Positions 51,937 through 61,095 of a stretch of DNA of 64,000 nucleotides are shown one piece after another. The stretch spans positions 1 to 64,000 of the forward strand of contig JBBQAM010000011.1 of the NCBI GenBank assembly GCA_038316335.1. Reading direction: 5' to 3'. The position numbers were made by a program, and so were the translations under genes. The DNA is from JALHST01 sp038316335. Its GTDB lineage: Bacteria; Bacteroidota; Bacteroidia; Flavobacteriales; Flavobacteriaceae. The notes under the pieces were generated by a model. It was not told the DNA's origin. It did not search any database and saw only the letters and a program-made list of their open reading frames with translations. Positions within the stretch are counted from its first letter, which is position 1. Each line of letters starts with the position of its first letter.

Positions 51937-53199
51937 CTACTCGCCCAACAATTTCTTGATGCGCATGAAGTTTTCGTTATCGCCCATAGCAGCATAGATA
52001 TTCTTTAATTGCTCTAAGATACTTTGACTTTCAGTACTTGTTTTTAAGGCATCCTCCAAAACTTGGGCACCTTGACGGAAAAGGTCGTCTTTCTTATGCT
52101 TTAATTCATCGTAACGATCAGTGTCCTTTTTACTATTCCCCAAAGAATTCATTTCATCGATAAAGGCATTTCCTTCATTGATATAGGTTGTTGAAAGGTT
52201 CAATTGGGCATTCGTATAATCCGGTTGGTACTCCAAGGTCTTTTTATAAGCAGCACGCGCTTCTTCCAAATTGCCTTGCTCCATATTAATAACCCCAATG
52301 TTATAATATAAGTCTGGATTATCAGGTGCAATTGCGGTAGCTTCCCCCATCAATTCCTTAAATTTATCCTTATCCCCCATCTTATAGTAGAGGTTGGCCT
52401 CGTTCAAAACCAGGTTGATATCTTTTGGATCTTGCGCCCTTGCGGTTTGAAATGCTGCAAGCGCCTTGTCGTCTTGACCTAATTCTGAATAGATAAAGGC
52501 CATATTCTTAACAATTTCTGCTTTTTTGGAAGGCGATTTTTCATCTAATGGATTGCTATAAGTACCTGATTTAACCATCAGGTCACGTCGCACCTTGTCC
52601 ATTTCCTCGACCTGGCCCGATGCGATATTAGTCGCCTTGTAGAGGGTTCCGCTGCCGTCATACCCTAAATCCTGAAGTTCTTTATAATAACCCAGCGCTT
52701 TGTCATATAACCCCCCACGTACTGCACTACTGGCAGCATAGTACAAATAGGAGGTGTCCTGCGGGCTAATTTTATAACTGGTATATAATTTATCGGCAGC
52801 TTGCTCGAATTTATTTTCCGCATTATCCTTTACGGCTGCATTCACTAAATCGGCAGTTAAGGCGGTAAGTTGAAGTTTTGTGTCAGCGCCATATTTCGAT
52901 TTTCCAGCTGCTTTCTCGATACTATCGACTTTTTGAAAAGATTTAACCGCCTCATCAAAGGCACTATTGTCACCTTTTCTTGCCAAGTCGGCATACACGG
53001 TACCGCGAATAAAATAATATTGGGCCTGGGTTTTTTCATCGGCACCCGATATGGCTCCCGCTGCTCCTTCCAGTGCCGTTTTGGCCGCCATGGCGTCACC
53101 GCCTTTCATAGCCTTCTCGGCTGTCTTGATCTCGTCCTTTTGAGCAATTCCGGCCACTGAGAACGCCAGGGCCGCAAGTAGTATAATTTTAGTTTTCAT
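51937..53199 (-). CDS. Exported TPR repeat protein
   Basis: A 420-residue protein with a signal peptide (KIILLAALAFSVAGIAQ). It is then mainly tetratricopeptide repeats: KAMKGGDAMAAKTALEGAAGAISG, AQYYFIRGTVYADLA, YDKALGYYKELQDLGYDG, AFIYSELGQDDKALAAFQTARAQDPKDINLVLNEANLYYKMGDKDKF and PDLYYNIGVINMEQGNLEEARAAYKKTLEYQPDYTNAQLNLS, the last three being classic repeats. TPRs mediate protein binding; no enzymatic domain is seen. It is 43 bp downstream of gyrA on the same strand and often follows gyrA in flavobacteria, possibly cotranscribed. Confidence 0.87.
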   Translation of the reverse strand: MKTKIILLAALAFSVAGIAQKDEIKTAEKAMKGGDAMAAKTALEGAAGAISGADEKTQAQYYFIRGTVYADLARKGDNSAFDEAVKSFQKVDSIEKAAGKSKYGADTKLQLTALTADLVNAAVKDNAENKFEQAADKLYTSYKISPQDTSYLYYAASSAVRGGLYDKALGYYKELQDLGYDGSGTLYKATNIASGQVEEMDKVRRDLMVKSGTYSNPLDEKSPSKKAEIVKNMAFIYSELGQDDKALAAFQTARAQDPKDINLVLNEANLYYKMGDKDKFKELMGEATAIAPDNPDLYYNIGVINMEQGNLEEARAAYKKTLEYQPDYTNAQLNLSTTYINEGNAFIDEMNSLGNSKKDTDRYDELKHKKDDLFRQGAQVLEDALKTSTESQSILEQLKNIYAAMGDNENFMRIKKLLGE

Positions 53200-53242
53200 G
53201 CGCTATTTAATTAAAATATTAGTGTTTAATAATTAAGTGGTT

Positions 53243-55768
53243 TTATTCCTCGCTACCTCCGTTATCAATTCCCGTGCCATCTTCAGTATCTACCTCAATA
53301 TCAAGTATATCGGTATCTTCAACTGCATCTTCGTCTTTCATCACCTTGGCCACGGCAGCAATCGAATCATTGCCCTTGATATTAATTAGTTTCACCCCTT
53401 GCGTAGCCCTTCCCATTACCCGGAGGTCCTCAACGCTCATACGAATCGCAATGCCAGACTTGTTAATGATCATTAAATCGTCGGAATCGGTCACGTTCTT
53501 GATGGCTACCAATTTACCGGTTTTTTCGGTAATGGAGATTGTTTTGACTCCTTTTCCGCCCCGGTTGGTGATGCGATAGTCATCAATGCTTGATCGTTTA
53601 CCATAACCATTTTCAGAGACCACTAATAGCTCATCGTCAAAATTATGCACCGAGACCATACCGATAACCTCATCATGATCGTTTGCCAAGGTAATACCTC
53701 GAACACCGGATGCATTTCGTCCCATGGGCCGGGTTTTTCCTTCTTCAAAGCGAATGGCCTTCCCAGAACGGAGCCCTAGGATTATTTGACTCGTTCCCGT
53801 GGTGAGTTTGGCCTCCAGCAATTCATCGCCTTCTCGAACGCCAATGGCATTGATCCCATTTTGACGGGGTCGCGAATATTGTTCCAAAGAGGTTTTTTTC
53901 ACGATCCCCTTTTTAGTTGCCATAATCACATAATGCGCATTCACATACTCCTCATCCTTTAAATCCTGGGTACAAATAAATGCTTTGACCTTATCGTCTT
54001 GCTCAATATTGATTAGATTTTGAATGGCCCTGCCTTTGGAAGTCCGGCTACCTTCCGGAATTTCAAATACCCGCATCCAAAAACATTTACCCTTGAGGGT
54101 GAAGAACAGCATGTACTGATGGTTGGTACCTACAAAGAGGTGCTCCAAGAAATCCTCATTTCGGGTCGAGGATGCCTTTTGCCCCACCCCTCCTCTATTT
54201 TGGGTCTTATATTCATATAAGGGTGTTCTTTTGATGTAGCCGGCATGCGAGATGGTAATAACGACTTGCTCATCAGGAATCATGTCTTCCATACTCAAAT
54301 CCCCACCGGCAAAGTTAATTTCGGATCGTCGCTCATCCCCGTATTTGGCCTTAACCTCTAGGAGCTCATCCTTTATAATCTGCATTCTTCGTTCTTTCCT
54401 GGCAAGGATATCCTTCAAATCGGCGATCGTCTGCAACACTTCCTCATATTCCGAACGCAATTTATCTTGCTCGAGACCTGTAAGTTGACGAAGTCGCATC
54501 TCGACGATTGCCTTTGACTGGAGTTCTGATAATTTGAATCGTTCCATCAAATTTTCCCGTGCTTCATCGGCATTCGAGGATGCACGAATAATGGCAATTA
54601 CCTCATCGATATTATCGGAGGCAATTATAAGGCCTTCCAAAATATGCGCACGGTCCTCGGCTTTTTTCAATTCGAACTTCGAGCGTCTAACAACGACCTC
54701 GTGACGATGCTCCACAAAATAATGGATCATCTCCTTGACGTTCAACAAGCGTGGCCTGCCATTCACCAAAGCGATGTTGTTCACACTAAAGGAAGATTGA
54801 AGGGCTGTGTATTTGTACAAGGTATTGAGTACGATATTCGGAATGGCATCTCTTTTTAGAATGTAGACGATACGCATTCCTTTTCGGTCAGATTCGTCAC
54901 GTATACTCGTTATACCCTCGATTTTCTTCTCATTGATCAAATCGGCCGTTTTTTTGATCATGTCGGCCTTGTTTACCTGAAAAGGTATTTCAGTAACAAT
55001 GATGCATTCCTTGCCTTGTACTTCTTCAGTACTTGCCTTGGCCCGCATGACGATACGGCCGCGTCCTGTATGAAACGCCTCTTTCACCCCATCATACCCA
55101 TAAATGATCCCACCTGTAGGGAAATCAGGTGCTTTTATATGGGAAATCAGTTCGTCGATCTCAATATCATTGTTGTCAATATATGCCACTGTGCCATCAA
55201 CGACTTCCGAGAGGTTGTGCGGTGGCATGTTCGTAGCCATACCAACGGCAATTCCCGAGGCACCGTTTATCAATAAATTCGGTACCCTGGTAGGCAAGAC
55301 GGTCGGTTCTTCCAACGAATCGTCAAAATTAAGCTGATGGTCCACAGTATCCTTATCGATATCGGCGAGCATATCATCTGCGATACGACGCATTCTAGCT
55401 TCGGTGTACCGCATTGCGGCCGGGCTATCCCCGTCGACGGATCCAAAATTTCCCTGCCCATCTACCAGCATATAACGCAAACTCCATTCCTGCGCCATAC
55501 GAACCATGGAATCGTACACAGAGGTATCACCATGTGGATGGTATTTTCCTAAAACCTCACCCACGATACGGGCCGATTTTTTATGAGCACTGTTTGATCG
55601 TACCCCCAATTCGTGCATGCCGTATAAAACCCTCCGATGCACCGGTTTCAAACCGTCCCTGACATCTGGCAAAGCACGTGACACAATGACCGACATTGAA
55701 TAGTCAATGTAAGCCGATTTCATTTCATCTTCTATGTTGATCGGAATCAATTTTTCACCTTCGGCCAT
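53243..55768 (-). CDS. gyrA: DNA gyrase subunit A
   Basis: An 841-residue ATP-dependent type IIA topoisomerase subunit that breaks and rejoins DNA. Catalytic Tyr121 is in AAMRYTEARM, and the quinolone-determining region HPHGDTSVYDSMVRMAQ is wild-type-like with Thr at the Ser83 position and Asp at position 87. The C-terminal pinwheel domain has six degenerate GyrA-box blades, including QNRGGVGQK (box). An acidic C-terminal tail (about 810-841) ends DIEVDTEDGTGI. The length is normal. It is divergent from clpC across 259 bp. Confidence 0.97.
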   Translation of the reverse strand: MAEGEKLIPINIEDEMKSAYIDYSMSVIVSRALPDVRDGLKPVHRRVLYGMHELGVRSNSAHKKSARIVGEVLGKYHPHGDTSVYDSMVRMAQEWSLRYMLVDGQGNFGSVDGDSPAAMRYTEARMRRIADDMLADIDKDTVDHQLNFDDSLEEPTVLPTRVPNLLINGASGIAVGMATNMPPHNLSEVVDGTVAYIDNNDIEIDELISHIKAPDFPTGGIIYGYDGVKEAFHTGRGRIVMRAKASTEEVQGKECIIVTEIPFQVNKADMIKKTADLINEKKIEGITSIRDESDRKGMRIVYILKRDAIPNIVLNTLYKYTALQSSFSVNNIALVNGRPRLLNVKEMIHYFVEHRHEVVVRRSKFELKKAEDRAHILEGLIIASDNIDEVIAIIRASSNADEARENLMERFKLSELQSKAIVEMRLRQLTGLEQDKLRSEYEEVLQTIADLKDILARKERRMQIIKDELLEVKAKYGDERRSEINFAGGDLSMEDMIPDEQVVITISHAGYIKRTPLYEYKTQNRGGVGQKASSTRNEDFLEHLFVGTNHQYMLFFTLKGKCFWMRVFEIPEGSRTSKGRAIQNLINIEQDDKVKAFICTQDLKDEEYVNAHYVIMATKKGIVKKTSLEQYSRPRQNGINAIGVREGDELLEAKLTTGTSQIILGLRSGKAIRFEEGKTRPMGRNASGVRGITLANDHDEVIGMVSVHNFDDELLVVSENGYGKRSSIDDYRITNRGGKGVKTISITEKTGKLVAIKNVTDSDDLMIINKSGIAIRMSVEDLRVMGRATQGVKLINIKGNDSIAAVAKVMKDEDAVEDTDILDIEVDTEDGTGIDNGGSEE

Positions 55769-56027
55769 CTAAAAATCGTATGTTTTTATGTTGTTTAAAA
55801 AAGAATGCCAATATACGCAAAATCGCGCCCTCCACGGCACATATTATTTACTTTATTCAATAATTTATTAACACTTTTGGCGTTAGTTATAGTTTATAAT
55901 TAGAGTGTTAATTATTTTGTAAATCGATGCTTTTTTCGTCATTTCGAACTAGTTTAACGAATATGGGTATGGTATTTGTCCAAGATTGATTAAGATTTAC
56001 TAATTTTATAATGATTAAGGATAGTAT
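55769..56027. other. Divergent gyrA/clpC intergenic region
   Basis: 259 bp, very AT-rich, expected to hold promoters for gyrA (minus) and clpC (plus). No exact -7 element with a correct -33 partner was found, and no CtsR/HrcA-type repeat was recognised. Confidence 0.35.
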
Positions 56028-58577
56028 ATGGATGATAATTTTTCACCAAGGGTAAAGGATGTAATTGCATATAGCAAGGAAGAGGCATTGCGGCTTGGCC
56101 ATGATTTTATTGGTACAGAGCATTTAATGTTGGGTCTTTTGCGTGATGGCAATGGCAAAGCAATAAGTATTTTAGACGCGCTCGAAGTTGATTTGGACCA
56201 TCTGAGGCGCAAAGTGGAAATATTGAGCCCTTCCAACCCGAATCCGAGTGGTGTTCAAAAGGATAAAAAAAACCTACACTTGACACGGCAGGCCGAAAGA
56301 GCCTTAAAAACTACGTTTCTTGAAGCAAAACTATTTCAAAGTTCTTCTATAAACACGGCGCATTTACTGTTATGTATTTTGCGCAATGAAAATGATCCCA
56401 CCACCAAGCTTTTACACAAGCTTAAGGTTGATTATGATGGCGTCAAAGAACAATTTAAATTTATGATTACCAGCGATGATGAAATTATTGATTCCCCGAC
56501 CTCCGAATCATTTCCAAGCGATTCAGACGATATCGAAGGAAGCAAGGAAAGTAACTTTGGTACGAGTTCTGCCCAAAAAGGCAGCAAAAAATCAAAGACC
56601 CCGGTACTCGACAATTTTGGACGAGATCTTACCCAATTGGCCGAAGAAGGCAAATTGGACCCAGTCGTTGGTAGGGAGAAGGAAATCGAGCGGGTCTCCC
56701 AAATACTAAGTAGAAGAAAAAAGAACAATCCCCTACTCATTGGCGAGCCTGGCGTGGGAAAAAGTGCAATTGCCGAAGGTCTGGCACTGCGTATAATCAA
56801 TAAGAAAGTATCACGCATTCTTTATAACAAACGTGTGGTTACCCTAGATTTGGCTTCCCTTGTTGCCGGGACCAAATATCGCGGACAGTTCGAAGAGCGC
56901 ATGAAGGCGGTTATGAACGAGCTTGAAAAAAACGAAGATGTCATCCTCTTCATTGATGAAATCCATACAATTGTCGGTGCAGGTGGTGCTACTGGGAGTT
57001 TAGATGCTTCCAATATGTTTAAACCGGCTTTGGCAAGAGGTGAGATACAATGCATAGGAGCCACCACTTTGGACGAATACCGTCAATATATTGAAAAAGA
57101 TGGTGCCTTGGAACGCCGCTTTCAAAAAGTAATCGTCGAACCTACATCGGTCGATGAGACTATTGAGATTCTTAAGAATATCAAAGGCAAATATGAAGAT
57201 CATCATAATGTAATTTATACCGATGAGGCTATTTTAGCCTGTGTAAAGCTAACACATAGGTATATGACCGACCGCTTTTTACCCGATAAGGCTATTGACG
57301 CGCTCGATGAAGCAGGATCCCGTGTGCATATTGTGAATATGGATGTGCCAAAACAAATTCTAGAACTCGAAAAAAAGCTCGATGATGTCCGCGAATTAAA
57401 AAATAGCGTAGTCAAAAAACAGAAATACGAGGAGGCAGCCAAATTGCGGGACGACGAAAAACGGCTCGAAAAGGATCTTGCCATCGCGCAGGAAAAATGG
57501 GAAGAAGATAGCAAGTTGCACAAAGAGACCGTAACAGAAGACAATGTCGCCGATGTGGTCTCTATGATGAGTGGTATTCCTGTGAATCGAATTGCCCAAA
57601 CCGAAAGCAACAAGCTAGCCGAATTGCCCGCACGAATCAAAGCGAATGTGATTGGCCAGGATGAAGCTGTTGCCAAAGTTGCCAAAGCTATTCAGCGAAA
57701 TAGGGCCGGCCTCAAAGACCCCAACAAACCCATTGGATCCTTTATTTTTCTGGGTCAGACCGGTGTTGGTAAGACGCAATTGGCCAAGGTATTGGCAAAA
57801 GAAATGTTCGACTCCGAGGATGCCCTTATACGTATCGACATGAGCGAGTATATGGAAAAATTCGCCATTTCTAGATTGGTAGGCGCCCCTCCAGGATATG
57901 TCGGCTATGAAGAAGGCGGGCAATTGACCGAAAAAGTACGCCGCAAACCTTACTCTGTAATTTTATTAGACGAAGTCGAAAAGGCACATCCCGATGTCTT
58001 TAATATGCTATTGCAGGTGCTTGATGACGGATATCTCACCGATAGCCTCGGTAGAAAAATCGATTTTAGAAATGCGATCATTATCATGACCTCTAACATC
58101 GGTTCACGCCAATTGAAGGATTTTGGCCAGGGGGTCGGTTTCGGTACCTCAGCGATGAAGGAACAAGCCGATACCTATCAAAAAGGTGTTATCGAGAATG
58201 CTTTGAAAAAAGCATTTGCTCCCGAATTTTTGAATCGTATCGACGATGTCGTGGTTTTCAATCCTTTGGAGCGGGAAGATATTCATAAAATTATCGACAT
58301 TGAACTTCGCAAATTATATGCCCGCATTAAGGATATTGGGTATGATATGAATTTGACCACAAAAGCCAAGGACTATATTGCCGAAAAAGGATTTGATAAA
58401 CAATTTGGTGCACGACCCCTTAAAAGGGCAATCCAAAAATACATCGAAGATGCCTTGGCAGAAGAAATCGTAAATTCAAAATTAGAAGAAGGCGATAGTA
58501 TTTATATGGACTTGGATACCAAGAAAGACGAATTGACCATCAAGATCAAAAAAGCCGAAAAATCGTCTAAAACATAA
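56028..58577 (+). CDS. clpC: ATP-dependent Clp protease ATP-binding subunit ClpC
   Basis: An 849-residue AAA+ unfoldase that feeds substrates to ClpP. It has two Clp_N repeats (about 1-145: SPRVKDVIAYSKEEALRLGHDFIGTEHLMLGLLRD), a Ser/Asp-rich linker (150-195), AAA1 with Walker A GEPGVGKS at 239-246, a middle domain with the UVR motif YEEAAKLRDDEKRLEKDL (about 465), and AAA2 with GQTGVGKT at 576-583. The C-terminal small domain has GARPLKRAIQKYIEDALAEEI. The middle domain and UVR motif distinguish ClpC from ClpB. It is followed by a terminator. Confidence 0.96.
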   Translation: MDDNFSPRVKDVIAYSKEEALRLGHDFIGTEHLMLGLLRDGNGKAISILDALEVDLDHLRRKVEILSPSNPNPSGVQKDKKNLHLTRQAERALKTTFLEAKLFQSSSINTAHLLLCILRNENDPTTKLLHKLKVDYDGVKEQFKFMITSDDEIIDSPTSESFPSDSDDIEGSKESNFGTSSAQKGSKKSKTPVLDNFGRDLTQLAEEGKLDPVVGREKEIERVSQILSRRKKNNPLLIGEPGVGKSAIAEGLALRIINKKVSRILYNKRVVTLDLASLVAGTKYRGQFEERMKAVMNELEKNEDVILFIDEIHTIVGAGGATGSLDASNMFKPALARGEIQCIGATTLDEYRQYIEKDGALERRFQKVIVEPTSVDETIEILKNIKGKYEDHHNVIYTDEAILACVKLTHRYMTDRFLPDKAIDALDEAGSRVHIVNMDVPKQILELEKKLDDVRELKNSVVKKQKYEEAAKLRDDEKRLEKDLAIAQEKWEEDSKLHKETVTEDNVADVVSMMSGIPVNRIAQTESNKLAELPARIKANVIGQDEAVAKVAKAIQRNRAGLKDPNKPIGSFIFLGQTGVGKTQLAKVLAKEMFDSEDALIRIDMSEYMEKFAISRLVGAPPGYVGYEEGGQLTEKVRRKPYSVILLDEVEKAHPDVFNMLLQVLDDGYLTDSLGRKIDFRNAIIIMTSNIGSRQLKDFGQGVGFGTSAMKEQADTYQKGVIENALKKAFAPEFLNRIDDVVVFNPLEREDIHKIIDIELRKLYARIKDIGYDMNLTTKAKDYIAEKGFDKQFGARPLKRAIQKYIEDALAEEIVNSKLEEGDSIYMDLDTKKDELTIKIKKAEKSSKT

Positions 58578-58600
58578 GAAATTCGTAGGAATTTTAAGAT

Positions 58601-58632
58601 AAGGGAGTCATACTAATTGACTCCCTTTTTTT
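58601..58632 (+). terminator. Intrinsic terminator after clpC
   Basis: A stem GGGAGTCA (58603-58610) / TGACTCCC (58618-58625) with a 7-nt loop is followed by a run of T residues, 24 bp after the clpC stop. Confidence 0.9.
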
Positions 58633-58734
58633 ATTGTCCTAAACGAGATCGTAGGAATAAAATTACCGAGCAAGGCAGCTGATAGTATTATAAACGATAT
58701 TTAAGTCATTTGTCTAATTTTTTATAGAATACCT

Positions 58735-59178
58735 ATGGTTACATTTACTTTCGTTCCAGACACGAAAAACACATATGAAATGAGAGTGGGACAACCAAAA
58801 AAGACAATAATTGTCAGGGAGTATCAATTGGAAATTGGCACGATTCAAGTTTTTGAAAACTATATGGTGGCTCTTTTTGAAGAAGGTACTACTTTGACCA
58901 TTGAAAGGGCATATCAAATTATTGGTATATCGGAAATACATTTTAGGGACAAGAATTTTGGATTTATCAGTCTGCGCAAACATGCCCATGCGGTCGACCC
59001 AACGATTTATGATTATTTAAGGGAACTCGATAACCTGAAGGCCATTGCAATTGTATCGGTGAAAGAGATCGACATGCACAATTTCAAAATCGAAAAGCTC
59101 TTCTACAAAAAGCCAATGAAATTATTTATCGAGTTTGACAATGCCTTGGCCTGGGTAAAACAAAGGATTCGAAAATAG
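58735..59178 (+). CDS. Conserved flavobacterial protein of unknown function (STAS-like fold possible)
   Basis: A 147-residue soluble protein with no signal peptide. The order of strands and helices (IGTIQVFENYMVALFEEGTTLTIERAYQIIG, then FRDKNFGFISLRKHAHAVDPTIYDYLRELDNLKAIAIVSV, then KLFYKKPMKLFIEFDNALAWVKQRI) resembles small STAS/SEC14-like proteins of Bacteroidota. In these, a core Ser/Asp loop separates conserved I-x-x-R and V-D-P segments. The function is unknown. It stands between clpC's terminator and the convergent nnr gene, so it is likely monocistronic. Family assignment is inference from pattern only. Confidence 0.7.
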   Translation: MVTFTFVPDTKNTYEMRVGQPKKTIIVREYQLEIGTIQVFENYMVALFEEGTTLTIERAYQIIGISEIHFRDKNFGFISLRKHAHAVDPTIYDYLRELDNLKAIAIVSVKEIDMHNFKIEKLFYKKPMKLFIEFDNALAWVKQRIRK

Positions 59179-59281
59179 TCAACTTCTTTTTGTTTCAATT
59201 CACGGCCAATGATAAGCGCTTAGGACCACAATTACCGCCTGTTGGTTCACTGCCTCGACTTGGCCTCAATTAAGACATCCA

Positions 59282-60838
59282 TTATTCCGCTTGGGAATCA
59301 TCAACTTCTTCCCGGGATTCTGGGGTTGGTACACTACTAAAGAGATCAATATACGCCTTGCCAAGGGTTGCAATCAAGGCGGAGGCCGTTAATGACTGAT
59401 AACCAGTTTCCTCGACCGCGATATCGCCTGATCTACCATGCAGATATACTCCGAAGATGGCAGCGGATAAGGAATCATATCCTTGGGCAATCAAACCGGT
59501 AATGATACCTGTTAAAGCATCGCCGCTTCCGGCAGTAGCCATACCGGGATTTCCCGTATTGTTGACATACCCTTTACCCTCATATACCGTAATCGTGTGC
59601 GCTCCCTTGATGACCACGATACAATCATATTGTTTTGAAAAGGCCATCACCTTTTCGAGCTTATCGAAGTCATCCCGCCATTTTCCTATTAATCGCTCCA
59701 GCTCCTTAGGATGTGGGGTCAGGACAGATTTTTTAGGTAGATTTTGTAAAAGTTCTTTGTTTTTTGAGAGTATGTTCAATCCGTCGGCATCTACCACTAA
59801 CAAAACCTTATTTTTTTCCAGAAAATTAGCGAATGCCTTGGCAGTCACTACATCGGTTCCCATACCGATTCCCAGACCGATGACCGTAGGATGCAATTCA
59901 AAGGCTATGTGTGATAGGTTATTCTCTCCTTTATCGGTGATAACCATACTTTCAGGTACCGCAGTCTGTATCGGGGTATAACCGCATTGTGGAACATAGG
60001 CGGTAACTAAACCACTGCCCGCATGCAAACAGGCTTTGGTCGTCAGAATGACCGCGCCGATCTTTCCATAGCTACCTCCGATAATCAAGGAATGCCCGTA
60101 GGTACCCTTGTGTGAGAACCGCTCCCTAGGTATATATAATGGGAGAATTTCATGTTTTCCTACCAGCTCGTAGACCGTATCGGTATGTTGTAGATACTCA
60201 TGATCAAGACCGATATTTAATACCTCCCATTGATTGACATAAATCCCTGTTTCTGGTAGAAAAAAGACCAATTTGGGTGCTTGAAAACTCAATACATGGG
60301 TGGCTTTGATAATTCGGTCGGTATGAGCAGGCACTTTATCGGTAAATAAACCAGATGGGGTATCAACCGAAAGTATAAAGGCCTTTGATTCATTTAAGTG
60401 TTCCATCAGCTTGCCCACCCAATCATCGGGAGGTCGGTTAAGGCCAATGCCGAAAATAGCATCTATAATTATGTCTTCTTTACCAAGGGTTGGATTCTCG
60501 GAAGTCGCATCGAGAAATTCGGGCCATATTTTGCGCTCCTTGAGACGCTCTAGATTTATCAAAAAATCCTGAGATCGTGTCTTGCTATAGTTCACCACAT
60601 ACACACTAATAGTATAGCCATGTTCTGTCAAATGCCTGGATACTGCCAACCCATCCCCGCCATTATTGCCAATTCCACAGAACAAATGAATTTTCACAGG
60701 GGCACCTTGCAATCGGGTATGCAACCAATTAAAGACCTGAATGGCCGCCCTTTCCATGAGTTCATCGCTGCTTATGCCTTGTCTGGCTATTGTCAATTTG
60801 TCAGCGGTATATATTTGCTCGGCATTAAAAAGCTTCAT
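59282..60838 (-). CDS. nnr: Bifunctional NAD(P)H-hydrate epimerase / ADP-dependent dehydratase
   Basis: A 518-residue metabolite-repair enzyme restoring damaged hydrated NAD(P)H. The N-terminal YjeF_N epimerase domain (about 1-215) has LFCGIGNNGGDGLAVSRHL and IIDAIFGIGLNRPP. The C-terminal carbohydrate-kinase-like domain (about 220-500) has HKGTYGHSLIIGGSYGKIGA, LVVDADGLNIL, TPHPKELERL and GNPGMATAGSGDALTGIITGL, whose Gly-x-Gly-Asp is the catalytic dehydratase motif. The length is typical. It is transcribed away from thrA, convergent with the 147-aa gene. Confidence 0.95.
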   Translation of the reverse strand: MKLFNAEQIYTADKLTIARQGISSDELMERAAIQVFNWLHTRLQGAPVKIHLFCGIGNNGGDGLAVSRHLTEHGYTISVYVVNYSKTRSQDFLINLERLKERKIWPEFLDATSENPTLGKEDIIIDAIFGIGLNRPPDDWVGKLMEHLNESKAFILSVDTPSGLFTDKVPAHTDRIIKATHVLSFQAPKLVFFLPETGIYVNQWEVLNIGLDHEYLQHTDTVYELVGKHEILPLYIPRERFSHKGTYGHSLIIGGSYGKIGAVILTTKACLHAGSGLVTAYVPQCGYTPIQTAVPESMVITDKGENNLSHIAFELHPTVIGLGIGMGTDVVTAKAFANFLEKNKVLLVVDADGLNILSKNKELLQNLPKKSVLTPHPKELERLIGKWRDDFDKLEKVMAFSKQYDCIVVIKGAHTITVYEGKGYVNNTGNPGMATAGSGDALTGIITGLIAQGYDSLSAAIFGVYLHGRSGDIAVEETGYQSLTASALIATLGKAYIDLFSSVPTPESREEVDDSQAE

Positions 60839-60891
60839 TTCCTAATACTATTTATGAATTATTGACGATTCCGTAAAAATCACGGGGAACG

Positions 60892-60922
60892 TTTGCTGGG
60901 GATATCAAAAGTACTACATTTG
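60892..60922 (+). promoter_or_regulatory. Consensus Bacteroidota promoter of the thr operon
   Basis: TTTG at 60892-60895 and TACATTTG at 60915-60922 are separated by 19 bp, an exact match to the TTTG-N19-TAnnTTTG consensus. The predicted transcript starts near 60927-60931. Confidence 0.8.
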
Positions 60923-60932
60923 ATTCTTTATT

Positions 60933-61022
60933 ATGACCATGGTACGCAACGATTCAGACATACAATCCCAGCTGATGGCTTTAATTTTGGGAACTGTCAC
61001 TTCTACCACCCCCTTGGGGTAA
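60933..61022 (+). CDS. Putative Thr-rich leader peptide of the thr operon
   Basis: A 29-codon ORF opens only a few bases after the predicted transcription start, so its mRNA would be nearly leaderless. It ends with a Thr-rich tail (TVTSTT, then PLG and stop at 61020-61022). It lies 73 bp upstream of thrA, whose product makes threonine precursors. A hairpin ACCCC-CTT-GGGGT (61008-61020) overlaps the last codons. A second short hairpin GTGCA-TTTT-TGCAC (61048-61061) follows. This fits translation-dependent attenuation by threonine supply, though no classical U-tract terminator is present. The peptide is too short for any domain. Confidence 0.55.
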   Translation: MTMVRNDSDIQSQLMALILGTVTSTTPLG

Positions 61023-61095
61023 GCAACGATATATTAGCCAAACCTTAGTGCATTTTTGCACCCATTTCACCCATTTTAATTAATCAATTTTCAAA

